Source: Gammaproteobacteria bacterium (GTDB taxonomy: Bacteria; Pseudomonadota; Gammaproteobacteria; Pseudomonadales; UBA3067). From it: a stretch of DNA of 6,442 nt. Under the pieces are notes generated by a model. The model was not told where the DNA came from. It ran no database searches and saw nothing but the letters and a program-made list of their open reading frames with translations. Shown piece after piece: positions 1 to 5,830 of the stretch; the first letter of the stretch is position 1, and every line of letters begins with the position of its first letter. The stretch spans positions 3,698 to 10,139 of the forward strand of contig NVVB01000106.1 in the NCBI GenBank assembly GCA_002402085.1. Reading direction: 5' to 3'. The position numbers and the translations under genes are program-made.

Positions 1-450
1 ACGCGTTGAAAAGAAACCCACTTGGTCGATGTGGCCATTGAGTAGTTCAATCGATAGGGCGACCATGCTGTAGGGGTGGATAGTGTTATTGCTGAAGCCA
101 GCGTTGCCAAAACCATGCTATACCGACATTTTGAAACCAAAGAACTCTTGATCGCAGCCGCCTTACAAAAAATTGATGAGCAATTTCGAGTAGACCTTAG
201 GCAATTTTTAGCCGATGCCAGCACCGACCCTCTGGGTCAATTGTTGGCTAGTTTTGATTTTTTGGAGTCTTAGTTCAATACTAAAACCTTTTACGGGTGC
301 CCTTTTATAAAGGCCGCTGGAGAATACAGCGATACCAACCAAAATTTTCCAAGAGGTAATTACATAAACACCTGATCATCACCTGAAAGCACTAGGGAAC
401 GTATACGCCCTATAGAAAAAAGCAGCAAAAAACTACCTAGGCCAGCCTAA
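1..450 (+). pseudogene. Decayed TetR/AcrR-family transcriptional regulator
   Basis: Frame 1 reads as a TetR N-terminal DNA-binding region followed by part of the ligand domain. The helix-turn-helix is clear: HAVGVDSVIAEASVAK, then LYRHFETKELL at about 118-150. A typical post-HTH motif, FYGCPFIKAAGEY, lies at about 289-327. The frame is broken by TGA at 7-9, TAG at 43-45, TAG at 55-57, TAG at 271-273 and TGA at 373-375. The stops at 43 and 271 fall where the family normally has Leu and Trp, so they look like point mutations in a once-open gene. A further TetR-like stretch (DHHLKALGNVYAL, about 374-412) is in frame 2, which suggests a frameshift near 355-371. The C-terminal half of a normal 190-200 residue TetR is missing. 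The open piece at 76-273 with a GTG codon is only a fragment of this relic. The family call is secure; that it is non-functional follows from the stops. Confidence 0.85.
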
Positions 451-462
451 TCACTAGCGATT

Positions 463-468
463 TATAAT
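463..468 (+). promoter_or_regulatory. Possible -10 element for the small gene at 476
   Basis: An exact TATAAT lies 7 bases before the ATG at 476. No good -35 hexamer is seen 16-18 bases upstream. If it is used, transcription would begin at about the start codon, giving a leaderless or nearly leaderless mRNA. That fits the absence of a Shine-Dalgarno sequence upstream of the ATG. In AT-rich DNA such a hexamer can also occur by chance. Confidence 0.3.
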
Positions 469-475
469 TTTGAAT

Positions 476-751
476 ATGAAATCAGATCCCAAGAAACTCA
501 TTGAAAAAAACCAAGAACTGACCCACTCCGAATTAATGAAGGTCACTTCACATGTCCAGCGAGAGCAAGGCGAGTGGATTTCCCATACCGTAATGGTAGA
601 GGGTTGTGAGGTGCCCTTTAAATTTAAGCGTAAGGGTAATTACCACAGCCTAAAGGGTGCCCGAGTGAATATGACCTATTACCCTGCGCAGGAAACTGTT
701 GCGGGGATTGAGTTTGATGTGATGAAGGTTGTACGTATTAAACGAGGGTGA
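476..751 (+). CDS. Small basic conserved-type hypothetical protein (91 aa)
   Basis: A 91-residue soluble, Lys/Arg-rich protein with no signal peptide, membrane segment or recognisable catalytic motif. The first 25 residues are polar and charged. The rest alternates short hydrophobic and basic strands (EGCEVPFKFKRKGNYHSL, then ARVNMTYYP), which suggests a small beta-rich fold. It resembles small uncharacterised proteins of gammaproteobacteria, but I cannot name a family. ATG 476 is preferred over the in-frame TTG at 470 because neither has a ribosome binding site and a TATAAT sits directly upstream. It is the only intact plus-strand gene here, follows the TetR relic, and converges on the HNH gene across a 117-base gap. 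Function unknown. Confidence 0.7.
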   Translation: MKSDPKKLIEKNQELTHSELMKVTSHVQREQGEWISHTVMVEGCEVPFKFKRKGNYHSLKGARVNMTYYPAQETVAGIEFDVMKVVRIKRG

Positions 752-763
752 TGGAAGGAGAGG

Positions 764-849
764 TTAATATTAAGTGATTGTTTTGTTTGGCTAGGCACTA
801 GCACCCGCTATGAATTTTCTGGTGTCTTCTGAGTAGTCGTTAATATTAA
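764..849. repeat. Pair of identical 10-bp palindromes TTAATATTAA between convergent genes
   Basis: TTAATATTAA occurs at 764-773 and again at 840-849, bracketing 66 bases in the gap between the convergent genes ending at 751 and 869. A short perfect stem, GCTAG-GCA-CTAGC, lies between them at 790-802, with no following T-run on either strand. No terminator with a proper U-tract is visible. The role is unknown and the repeats may be chance in AT-rich DNA. Confidence 0.35.
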
Positions 850-868
850 AATGGGTGTTCTTGAGTAT

Positions 869-1516
869 TTACCCAGCTAGCAACGATTTCACTTGAGAAA
901 CGGTAAGCGGCGGGTTACTTGTGTGAGCAATCCTGTGGCAATTTGGGCAAAGACAGATCAAGTCATCGAGATTTGTAATTCTTTCGCCACTCTTTCGTGC
1001 AAGTGGATTTATGTGATGAACATCAATAATATGCATGCCCTTAATTTCGAGTTGATAATTACAGGCTTGACAATTGTTCTTATCCTTTGTTTTACGTTTT
1101 TTTACCAGTGCTTGGTTACGGTTAACGTATTTTACTTCGCGAATACGTTCTTGGCCTTCTTTTGATTCCGGTGATGTATCCCAGTTAGATGTCGCCTGGT
1201 CTTCGTAAGTTTTTCCGTCCAGCGATCGCCAATCAACCCTACTAACCTCATCGCGTTCAGACGTTGTGAAATAAATGAGCAAATCACCTTCGTAGATATC
1301 TTTTGGTTGCTCGCGGTACTCCAGCAAAGCAACATCCTCTTTGATTTTTTCTGTGCAGGAAACAATAACGTAACTATTGTCATAGTAGGCCTTGTGACTT
1401 CTTTTTTCTTCGGCTTTACTCGAAAAAAAATCTGGTTCGAAGAAGTCGGAATAATGCTCGCGCGTTTTCCATCGAATTTGTAGCCCGCTTTCATCTATAT
1501 CGAGTTTTTTAGACAT
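869..1516 (-). CDS. HNH endonuclease, McrA-like zinc-binding type (215 aa)
   Basis: The C-terminal third (about 147-200) is a classic zinc-supported HNH (beta-beta-alpha-metal) nuclease module. It has CQAC (149-152) and CPNC (190-193) as the zinc knuckles, DVHHINPL (165-172) carrying the first catalytic histidines, NLDDLICL before the second knuckle, and H194/H198 after it. All key residues are present, so the nuclease looks active. The N-terminal 130 residues are unlike any domain I can name. They are charged and include aromatic patches (WKTREHYSDFFEPDFF), possibly a target-recognition domain as in modified-base-dependent HNH enzymes. A GGGGA-type ribosome site lies about 8 bases before the ATG. 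The stop of the upstream 78-residue gene is 21 bases before the start, so the two are probably one transcript. Likely substrate is DNA. Restriction or defence is a family-based inference. Confidence 0.85.
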   Translation of the reverse strand: MSKKLDIDESGLQIRWKTREHYSDFFEPDFFSSKAEEKRSHKAYYDNSYVIVSCTEKIKEDVALLEYREQPKDIYEGDLLIYFTTSERDEVSRVDWRSLDGKTYEDQATSNWDTSPESKEGQERIREVKYVNRNQALVKKRKTKDKNNCQACNYQLEIKGMHIIDVHHINPLARKSGERITNLDDLICLCPNCHRIAHTSNPPLTVSQVKSLLAG

Positions 1517-1537
1517 GTACGGTCCCCTGCTAAGATA

Positions 1538-1774
1538 CTAACGCTTGACTCGGAAGACAGCGAGAATTTTTTTCTGTTCTTCCTGCGCTGGTTCGTTAAG
1601 TTTAAGGATGAAGTGCATTAACCCAGCCACATTGCCTTGAGGCTCACTTGTTTTGAATAAACTGAATTCTTTGCATGCTCTTATTTTGTCGTATAAATAT
1701 CTTTTAGCTAGATCATAAATATAGCTAATGACAACGATTAATCCATCGGAAACTAAAAGAAAAACTGGGTCCAA
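1538..1774 (-). CDS. Small membrane-anchored protein upstream of HNH nuclease (78 aa)
   Basis: The gene begins with TTG, a choice supported by a near-perfect ribosome site GGGGGAGG at 1780-1787, 5 bases before the start. No ATG competes. Residues 4-20 (PVFLLVSDGLIVVISYIY) form one hydrophobic helix, followed by a short basic, soluble tail of about 55 residues with many Lys and Glu. It ends 21 bases before the HNH gene, so the two are very likely co-transcribed. I do not recognise the family. A membrane anchor, accessory or control protein for the nuclease is possible but only inferred from position. It is short enough to be a remnant, but the excellent ribosome site argues that it is translated. 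Confidence 0.6.
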   Translation of the reverse strand: MDPVFLLVSDGLIVVISYIYDLAKRYLYDKIRACKEFSLFKTSEPQGNVAGLMHFILKLNEPAQEEQKKILAVFRVKR

Positions 1775-1779
1775 TTGAA

Positions 1780-1787
1780 CCTCCCCC
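1780..1787 (-). promoter_or_regulatory. Strong Shine-Dalgarno site fixing a TTG start
   Basis: Read on the minus strand this is GGGGGAGG, then 5 bases, then TTG at 1774-1772. It is the strongest ribosome binding site in the window and the main reason to accept the 78-residue gene and its non-ATG start. Confidence 0.65.
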
Positions 1788-1927
1788 GGTTTAGCGGCAC
1801 TTTATGGTCGGAAGTATCCTGATGGGACCAAGGTGTCCATATACGCCCTCAATGTTGGATCAAGCTTCATTATCCTAAGTGAAATATTCTGTGCGGATAC
1901 GTCGGGCCGCGCAGGGTGCAGGGCGCT

Positions 1928-1944
1928 GAGGGTTAGATACCCTC
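1928..1944 (-). terminator. Hairpin after the lipoprotein hydrolase gene
   Basis: GAGGGT-TAGAT-ACCCTC is a perfect 6-base stem with a 5-base loop, 20 bases beyond the stop of the hydrolase gene. No T-run follows on the minus strand, so it is not a classic intrinsic terminator. It could block read-through weakly or protect a 3' end. The flanking 1905-1930 is GC-rich and contains CAGGGTGCAGGGCG, two near-copies of CAGGG. Confidence 0.3.
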
Positions 1945-1964
1945 GACTACCCGATCATGCTTTT

Positions 1965-2777
1965 CTATGTCAGAAACGTTTTAATCTGGCTCGCTAGCTT
2001 TAGTGGACTCGAAATCATAGGTAAGTGACCCGTATCTATGATTACATGGCCTTTGAGGCCGATTTTTTCCGCAATGGTTTTTTGCGACTTGAGTGAAATG
2101 ATTTTATCTTTCTTTGTGTAAATGTAAAATTTATTTATTTTTGAAAAATACGCTGCATCATAGCTTACGACACCGTCTCCAGTAATAGCCGGCTCGTTAA
2201 CGGCTTGAGACAAAACTAAGGTTCTAATTTCATTTGAAATTGAATTTGTAAATACGCTTACGAATGAATCTCTATCACTAATAATCATCCAGCCTGATTC
2301 TTCGTCAAAACTAACACCTTTAAAATAATTTTCTTCATCCGACGAATTTAGCAGAGCAAAAGGCTTGTCATTATGTACGGGTGCGACAGCAGCCACATAA
2401 ATAATGTTTTTAATGTTTTTTGTTGGGCAAATTGATAATGCGTTATTTACAATAGCACCACCTTGGCTATGGGCAATAAAGGTAATGGGGGCGGTTACAT
2501 TTTTTATGGCATCACACAGCGCCTGAGAAGAAACATCCAATGTAATACTATTAGGGTTAATAGATTGTTCCCGTCCAGGGAGATTAACAGCAATAGTGTT
2601 ATAACCATCCTTCTCTAGAAGAGTGGCAACAAAAGACCACGCATTGCTGGTTAAATGCGCACCATGAACAAAAACTAATGTATTTACAGGAGATTTGGCA
2701 TTATTGCTGTCTTTATTGGAAACGCACCCTGAAATCATGAACAAGACTGACAAAGCTGCTAAAATTATTTTTCTCAT
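1965..2777 (-). CDS. Lipoprotein alpha/beta-hydrolase (esterase-like, 270 aa)
   Basis: The signal peptide MRKIILAALSVLFMISGC ends in a lipobox (ISGC) with the lipidated Cys at 18. There is no Asp at +2, so the outer membrane is the likely destination. The mature part is a complete alpha/beta-hydrolase: oxyanion-type VFVHGAH at 35-41, nucleophile elbow AHSQGG at 102-107 (Ser104), probable acid Asp224 in YTKKDKII, and catalytic His251 in DTGHLPM. The pattern, with IIYVAAVAP after the elbow strand, is closest to the plant methylesterase/EstC-like hydrolases, so a small carboxylester is a plausible substrate. The real substrate cannot be told. AGGAG lies 6 bases before the ATG. It appears monocistronic. 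Its start lies about 45 bases from the left edge of repeat element A, so any promoter must lie in or next to that element. Confidence 0.88.
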   Translation of the reverse strand: MRKIILAALSVLFMISGCVSNKDSNNAKSPVNTLVFVHGAHLTSNAWSFVATLLEKDGYNTIAVNLPGREQSINPNSITLDVSSQALCDAIKNVTAPITFIAHSQGGAIVNNALSICPTKNIKNIIYVAAVAPVHNDKPFALLNSSDEENYFKGVSFDEESGWMIISDRDSFVSVFTNSISNEIRTLVLSQAVNEPAITGDGVVSYDAAYFSKINKFYIYTKKDKIISLKSQKTIAEKIGLKGHVIIDTGHLPMISSPLKLASQIKTFLT

Positions 2778-2822
2778 ACTTTACTCCTGGGTTTGTTGTG
2801 TGCAATGCTGTTTTCTAAAGCA

Positions 2823-3120
2823 TAACAAGGACTATAGCGGTTTCCGACTAATACCGAAGCTTAAGCGAGCAGCCGGTTAAGTGTATCCCATATGCTAACA
2901 AGATATCCCGAAGATTTGCAGAGAATCCGGGGTGAAAACAATGAGGGTAGGTAATTAAAACGTAATTAATTTAGACAGGAAATGGTTAGTTAATCAGTGA
3001 TACAGGCCTGTTCAATATGAACCGTGAGGCGGCTATTATTATGTTGGACGGCGACTTTCGTTCACGCGGCCTCAGCACCCACTGATAATGCTTCTAGAAG
3101 GAAGGTGGTGCACTTAGAAG
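2823..3120 (+). repeat. Dispersed element copy A (5' part of a RAYT-type transposase locus)
   Basis: First of three collinear copies. Landmarks: TAACAAGGACT at 2823, TTTCCGACTAATACCGA at 2841, TCCCGAAGAT at 2906, TCAATATGA at 3012. The distances between them equal those in copy B exactly (83 and 106 bases) and nearly match C. Past TCAATATGA, frame 1 reads QYEP, stop, then a degraded tail with LLEGRW near 3094-3111. That is compatible with a very decayed YEHR...RW transposase region, but the protein-level match alone would be weak. The right edge is blurred, ending before the 3' end of the membrane-protein gene at 3170. The copy fills most of the 392-base spacer, which holds no gene. Confidence 0.7.
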
Positions 3121-3169
3121 TCAAGTTCCCGTTAAAAATATGGCTCTAGGCATACTCCGGATATTCTCG

Positions 3170-3613
3170 CTACAGCTTTAGCCGTGACCTTGACGAGATC
3201 AATTCCCTTGCGTTTAGAGTTTGTAGAAGCCATACAGCTTCGAAGAAGTATATTGGGGCGGTTATTACGTATTGCATTGACGCGGGTAATTCACCCATGC
3301 CTTTTAGAGGGCCTAATGAAATCAATGCTAAGTAGAAAGCTATAGAGCCAATAAACAATATGAAATAGGTGTGAGCTCTAATAGTTTGATAAGTGACCTC
3401 ATCTCCAATTCGCCTTAATTTCTTTGTTTTTTTTGTATGACGAATCCTTACCCAAAGATACAGGTTTTTTATAAAACCTGGACTCTTGCGTAATATACCA
3501 AATAGTGATTTTCTAAACCAAAGAATCTCTTTTGAAAAGAATACAAATAGCAACCCAGAAAATAAAGGCAAAATTATTTCTGTCTGAAATAAAAATTCAG
3601 ATAGTGAGCGCAC
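3170..3613 (-). CDS. Unknown membrane protein, three predicted helices (147 aa)
   Basis: An open frame extends upstream to an ATG at 3676, but I choose the GTG at 3613. It has GGAG 5 bases upstream, and the extra 21 codons lie mostly over the left end of repeat element B, whose counterpart in copy A is non-coding. Counting from the GTG, hydrophobic helices fall at about 8-26 (EIILPLFSGLLFVFF), 83-99 (YFILFIGSIAFYLALIS) and 115-133 (YVITAPIYFFEAVWLLQTL). A very basic loop between the first two (HTKKTKKLRR) should be cytoplasmic. No catalytic or transport motif is seen and I do not recognise the family. It stands alone between elements A and B, with no partner gene. Immunity, lipid or ion functions are all possible. 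Confidence 0.65.
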   Translation of the reverse strand: MRSLSEFLFQTEIILPLFSGLLFVFFSKEILWFRKSLFGILRKSPGFIKNLYLWVRIRHTKKTKKLRRIGDEVTYQTIRAHTYFILFIGSIAFYLALISLGPLKGMGELPASMQYVITAPIYFFEAVWLLQTLNARELISSRSRLKL

Positions 3614-3637
3614 AAATACTCCATTTTTTGTATATAT

Positions 3638-3970
3638 TAACAAGGACTTGACCGGTTTTCGGCTCATGTCGGGCATTAAATGAGAATACGATCGAGTCTA
3701 ACTCTCATACTAACAATCGATCCCGAAGATGTTCAGAGTATCCAGGCTAAAAATAATTCATGTAGATAAATAAAAAGTAATTAAATGGGAGGTCAAAAAA
3801 CCAACCAGCCTATCATAGTGACCAACTCAATATGAGCTGAGGAATCACGATTGCTGGCTAGGTAGGCTTTTTCGTCTCGCGAATTCTCAGTGCTTGTAGA
3901 CAGACCCTCAGTGACTTCTGGTGCGTCGTAAAAATAAATTGGGGTGGTTCAACTTGCCCCTGTTTCTCAA
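3638..3970 (+). repeat. Dispersed element copy B (5' part of a RAYT-type transposase locus)
   Basis: Landmarks: TAACAAGGACT at 3638 (identical to copy A), TTTTCGGCTCATGTCGG at 3656, TCCCGAAGAT at 3721, TCAATATGA at 3827. Spacings of 83 and 106 bases match copy A exactly. The left edge lies 24 bases upstream of the GTG start of the membrane-protein gene. The right edge fades near 3970, before the 3' end of the lipoprotein gene at 4032. An inverted repeat CTCAT/ATGAG (3663-3667 and 3680-3684) falls where copy C has its larger stem. Confidence 0.75.
3828..3970 (+). pseudogene. Probable RAYT transposase N-terminal relic within copy B
   Basis: In frame 3 from 3828 the translation reads QYELRNHDCWLGRLFRLANS. 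This matches the conserved RAYT pattern of YEHR, then W, then a RL..LA helix. The same frame continues past TAG and TGA codons to LLVRRKNKLGW and LPLF, which sit where functional RAYTs have the strand after the HUH motif and the RW..LF segment. The HUH histidines themselves are missing, apparently in a deletion of about 20 bases. The call rests mainly on nucleotide collinearity with copy C, where the match is much clearer. Confidence 0.45.
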
Positions 3971-4031
3971 ATATTTCCATTTCGAACTCCCGGCGCTAAT
4001 GAACTAGGCACTCCTCCTCGAAGTAGATTTC

Positions 4032-4592
4032 TTAAGTCTTAACTAATCTCTCGCAATAAGCCATTAGGTCTTTGTTAGGTATCTCCAGTAAATCAATATA
4101 ATTTACGCCATCTAAGATGTCTTTTTTAGTTCCGACGTAGAATGAGCTATAGGTTAATTCACACCTAGTATTATTAGTAGGTTTAAGGACTCTAGGTTTA
4201 ATTACACCAATTCCGCCGCCAAAAATTGTAATCTTGTTTTCAGTTCTGTTCTCCAGCGTGTCAATAACACTAGTCGTCCATCGCTCTTTGATTTCAATTA
4301 AGTCTCCATTAGGATGGCGATAGTAATACTTCAGGTTTTCTGTATCTACCCACCCCTCGTTTGAATCGCTTTCAGTTAATAATATGCCCGTATTAGGGAT
4401 GTCATATACCAATGTGTCATTGTTCTTCTTCGTTTTGGCGCCAGATATATTATAAAAAATAATAAATGATCCAATATATCCGTTTGGGATCGTGTAAGTT
4501 TCTGGGAGCCTGTTTTTTGTTTCGCTGCAGGCTGTCGATAAAAAAAACAAGCATGTTGCGAAAACGAATGGTGCTTTTGTTAGTCTTATCAT
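4032..4592 (-). CDS. Lipoprotein resembling DUF6843 (186 aa)
   Basis: Signal peptide MIRLTKAPFVFATCLFFLS is followed by TAC with the lipidated Cys at 22, so this is an envelope lipoprotein. The mature domain begins YTIPNGYIGSFIIFYN and includes YDIPNTGILLTES and later GWVD...YYY. That order (IP.G..G...I.YN, then Y.IP..GIL.T) resembles the DUF6843 family of unknown function. I name it from memory of the pattern, not a search. The start chosen gives a 4-base ATGA overlap with the stop of the upstream gene, typical of translational coupling. An in-frame ATG at 4607 would overlap by 19 bases and has no usable ribosome site. It is co-transcribed with the 280-residue gene. No enzyme motif is seen, and Cys residues near 144 and 179 could form a disulfide. 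Confidence 0.75.
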   Translation of the reverse strand: MIRLTKAPFVFATCLFFLSTACSETKNRLPETYTIPNGYIGSFIIFYNISGAKTKKNNDTLVYDIPNTGILLTESDSNEGWVDTENLKYYYRHPNGDLIEIKERWTTSVIDTLENRTENKITIFGGGIGVIKPRVLKPTNNTRCELTYSSFYVGTKKDILDGVNYIDLLEIPNKDLMAYCERLVKT

Positions 4593-5431
4593 ATTGATAC
4601 GAAGCATCCTTCTAGGCTAGCTTTTTCTATAAGCATGCAATGCCTATGATTCGGGTTGGAATTTAAAAATTTACGATTCCAGATTTCAAGTGAATCAAAC
4701 TCAAGTTGAGATTTTTTATTCTTCTGTCGGCTCCATTCATCACCGAGTGTCCCAGTAAAACTACCGGAATCATTAAATGGTAAGCGAATGGCACCAGCAA
4801 TCATTGGGTAATCCAAGTTTAAAGCCAGCGATATTGGTGCTGCCCCTTTACGTACGTGTGTACCCAAAAATATAGACTGACCTTTTTTATTCCTTACAAA
4901 TGCTTCGCAATTAGGAAACCCGTCACCTTTTATATAGGTGACAATATCAATGTGCTTGTTGATAGTATCAACATCAATGCGAAGTTCGTAGCTTACATCG
5001 AGCGTAGGAACATAGGAATAACCTATAGTCTCTTGCATCGTTGGAGATAGAGGCATCGCATGGTTCACTCCACCATACCGTCCTTCTATACGATAGTGCT
5101 GAATTCCATTGACACTTTCTTTCTTAGCTAATGGCTTAATGAATCCGCTGGGCTTTAATTTGCCACCATATTCGCGTTTCTTGTCCGCCCAGGGTGCTTT
5201 TGAGGGATCAGAATGCGTCATTTCCCTTAAAAGCTCTCCGTTGACACTGGTAGGCAAATCGAGGATAAAACGGTGCCATATTCGAGACGTTACTTCATTG
5301 TTTGGTCGATTTGAAAAGCTGCGATTATCTCCTTCAAACAGCATTCCACTCCATCCAAAATCTTTTTCTGGGTGGAAAGATCGAATATTGAATTCAAGGG
5401 TCGGTAATTTAATAAGAGGAGAATTAGGCAT
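4589..5431 (-). CDS. Unknown 280-residue beta-rich protein, coupled to lipoprotein
   Basis: A soluble protein without signal peptide or membrane helix. It is rich in Gly, aromatic and polar residues with many predicted strands. Notable segments are FGWSGMLFEGDNRSFSN (25-41), YGGVNHAMPLSP (119-130), and GDGFPNCEAFV followed by FLGTHVRKG (169-196). The last segment looks like a repeated-strand module seen in secreted or toxin-associated hypothetical proteins, but I cannot name the family and see no catalytic motif. A probable sigma70-like promoter lies at 5492-5519, and the ATG has a modest GGAA ribosome site. The stop overlaps the lipoprotein start by 4 bases. The pair could be an exported or contact-dependent factor with a lipoprotein partner or protector, inferred only from linkage. 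Confidence 0.7.
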   Translation of the reverse strand: MPNSPLIKLPTLEFNIRSFHPEKDFGWSGMLFEGDNRSFSNRPNNEVTSRIWHRFILDLPTSVNGELLREMTHSDPSKAPWADKKREYGGKLKPSGFIKPLAKKESVNGIQHYRIEGRYGGVNHAMPLSPTMQETIGYSYVPTLDVSYELRIDVDTINKHIDIVTYIKGDGFPNCEAFVRNKKGQSIFLGTHVRKGAAPISLALNLDYPMIAGAIRLPFNDSGSFTGTLGDEWSRQKNKKSQLEFDSLEIWNRKFLNSNPNHRHCMLIEKASLEGCFVSI

Positions 5432-5491
5432 ACTTCACACTTCCATTTGTAATTCATTACTAACTAATAGTTTTCCGTAATGTTGGCCGAA

Positions 5492-5519
5492 ATAATACTA
5501 CGTTGATAGTCGTTGTCAC
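5492..5519 (-). promoter_or_regulatory. Sigma70-type promoter for the 280-residue gene/lipoprotein operon
   Basis: On the minus strand GTGACA (5519-5514) and TATTAT (5497-5492) are separated by 16 bases. Each matches the sigma70 consensus at 5 of 6 positions. The implied transcript would start about 50-55 bases before the ATG at 5431. This is the best promoter seen in the window, and it lies outside element C. Confidence 0.5.
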
Positions 5520-5610
5520 GTTATCTGCGTGTCAGACCGCCTATTAATATAGAGTTGAGCATTACGTATGGAGATTGCACTCCGTTGTCAGCTAAATGCC
5601 GCCTGTGAGT

Positions 5611-5830
5611 TACAGCATGGGCTTTACTGATTTCCGGCTAATGCCGAGCATTAATCGATTAGCCAAACTAAATTAACCCCATACTACCAAGATATTCCTC
5701 AGATGAGCAGATTACTCTAAGCGTAATTGATGCTGTGTAGCTAAATAAAGCGACATGATCCTGAAGTACCTTGGGCATATAAGTTGGGCTTTTGGAGTTA
5801 ACCGTCAATATGATACTTGACGACTACTGT
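5611..5830 (+). repeat. Dispersed element copy C, left (non-coding) part
   Basis: Third collinear copy. Landmarks: TTTCCGGCTAATGCCGA at 5631 (copy A differs at two positions), TTCCTCAGAT at 5695, TCAATATGA at 5805. The spacing is 64 and 110 bases, against 65 and 106 in A and B. The extra and missing bases include a local deletion of about 15 bases relative to A just before TCAATATGA. Unlike in A and B, the TAACAAGGACT block is degraded, and the left edge lies about 180 bases from the neighbouring gene start. The element runs without a break into the transposase relic. Confidence 0.7.
5636..5664. other. Nested palindrome in element C (REP-like hairpin candidate)
   Basis: GGCTAAT (5636-5642) pairs with ATTAGCC (5658-5664). 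An overlapping alternative stem, TAATGC-CGA-GCATTA (5639-5653), is also perfect. The two stems are mutually exclusive. Copy B keeps a shorter stem, CTCAT/ATGAG, at the same place. RAYT transposases act on short hairpins (REPs) near their genes, so this could be a relic of such a site. Confidence 0.4.

Noticed and set aside
790..802. GCTAG-GCA-CTAGC stem as a terminator between convergent genes
   Set aside because: The stem is only 5 bp and no T-run follows on either strand.
893..1494. Open frames at 893-1165 (+) and 1132-1494 (-)
   Set aside because: They lie inside the HNH gene in other frames, and the motif-complete HNH frame is clearly the real one.
1795..1964. A fourth copy of the element upstream of the HNH pair
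   Set aside because: None of the landmark blocks or their spacing could be found there by eye.
2695..2880. Open frame at 2695-2880 on the plus strand
   Set aside because: It is antisense to the signal peptide of the hydrolase and runs into repeat A, so it is a shadow.
2820..2882. GCATAACAA...GTTAAGT at copy A as an integron attC site
   Set aside because: Spacing would fit, and the HNH nuclease and hydrolase are cassette-like cargo, but the inner boxes do not pair, GCATAAC does not match RYYYAAC, and copies B and C lack a matching GTTRRRY end. The RAYT explanation fits all copies better.
4856..5480. Open frames at 4856-5050 and 5109-5480 on the plus strand
   Set aside because: They are antisense to the 280-residue gene, with no ribosome site or recognisable protein features.
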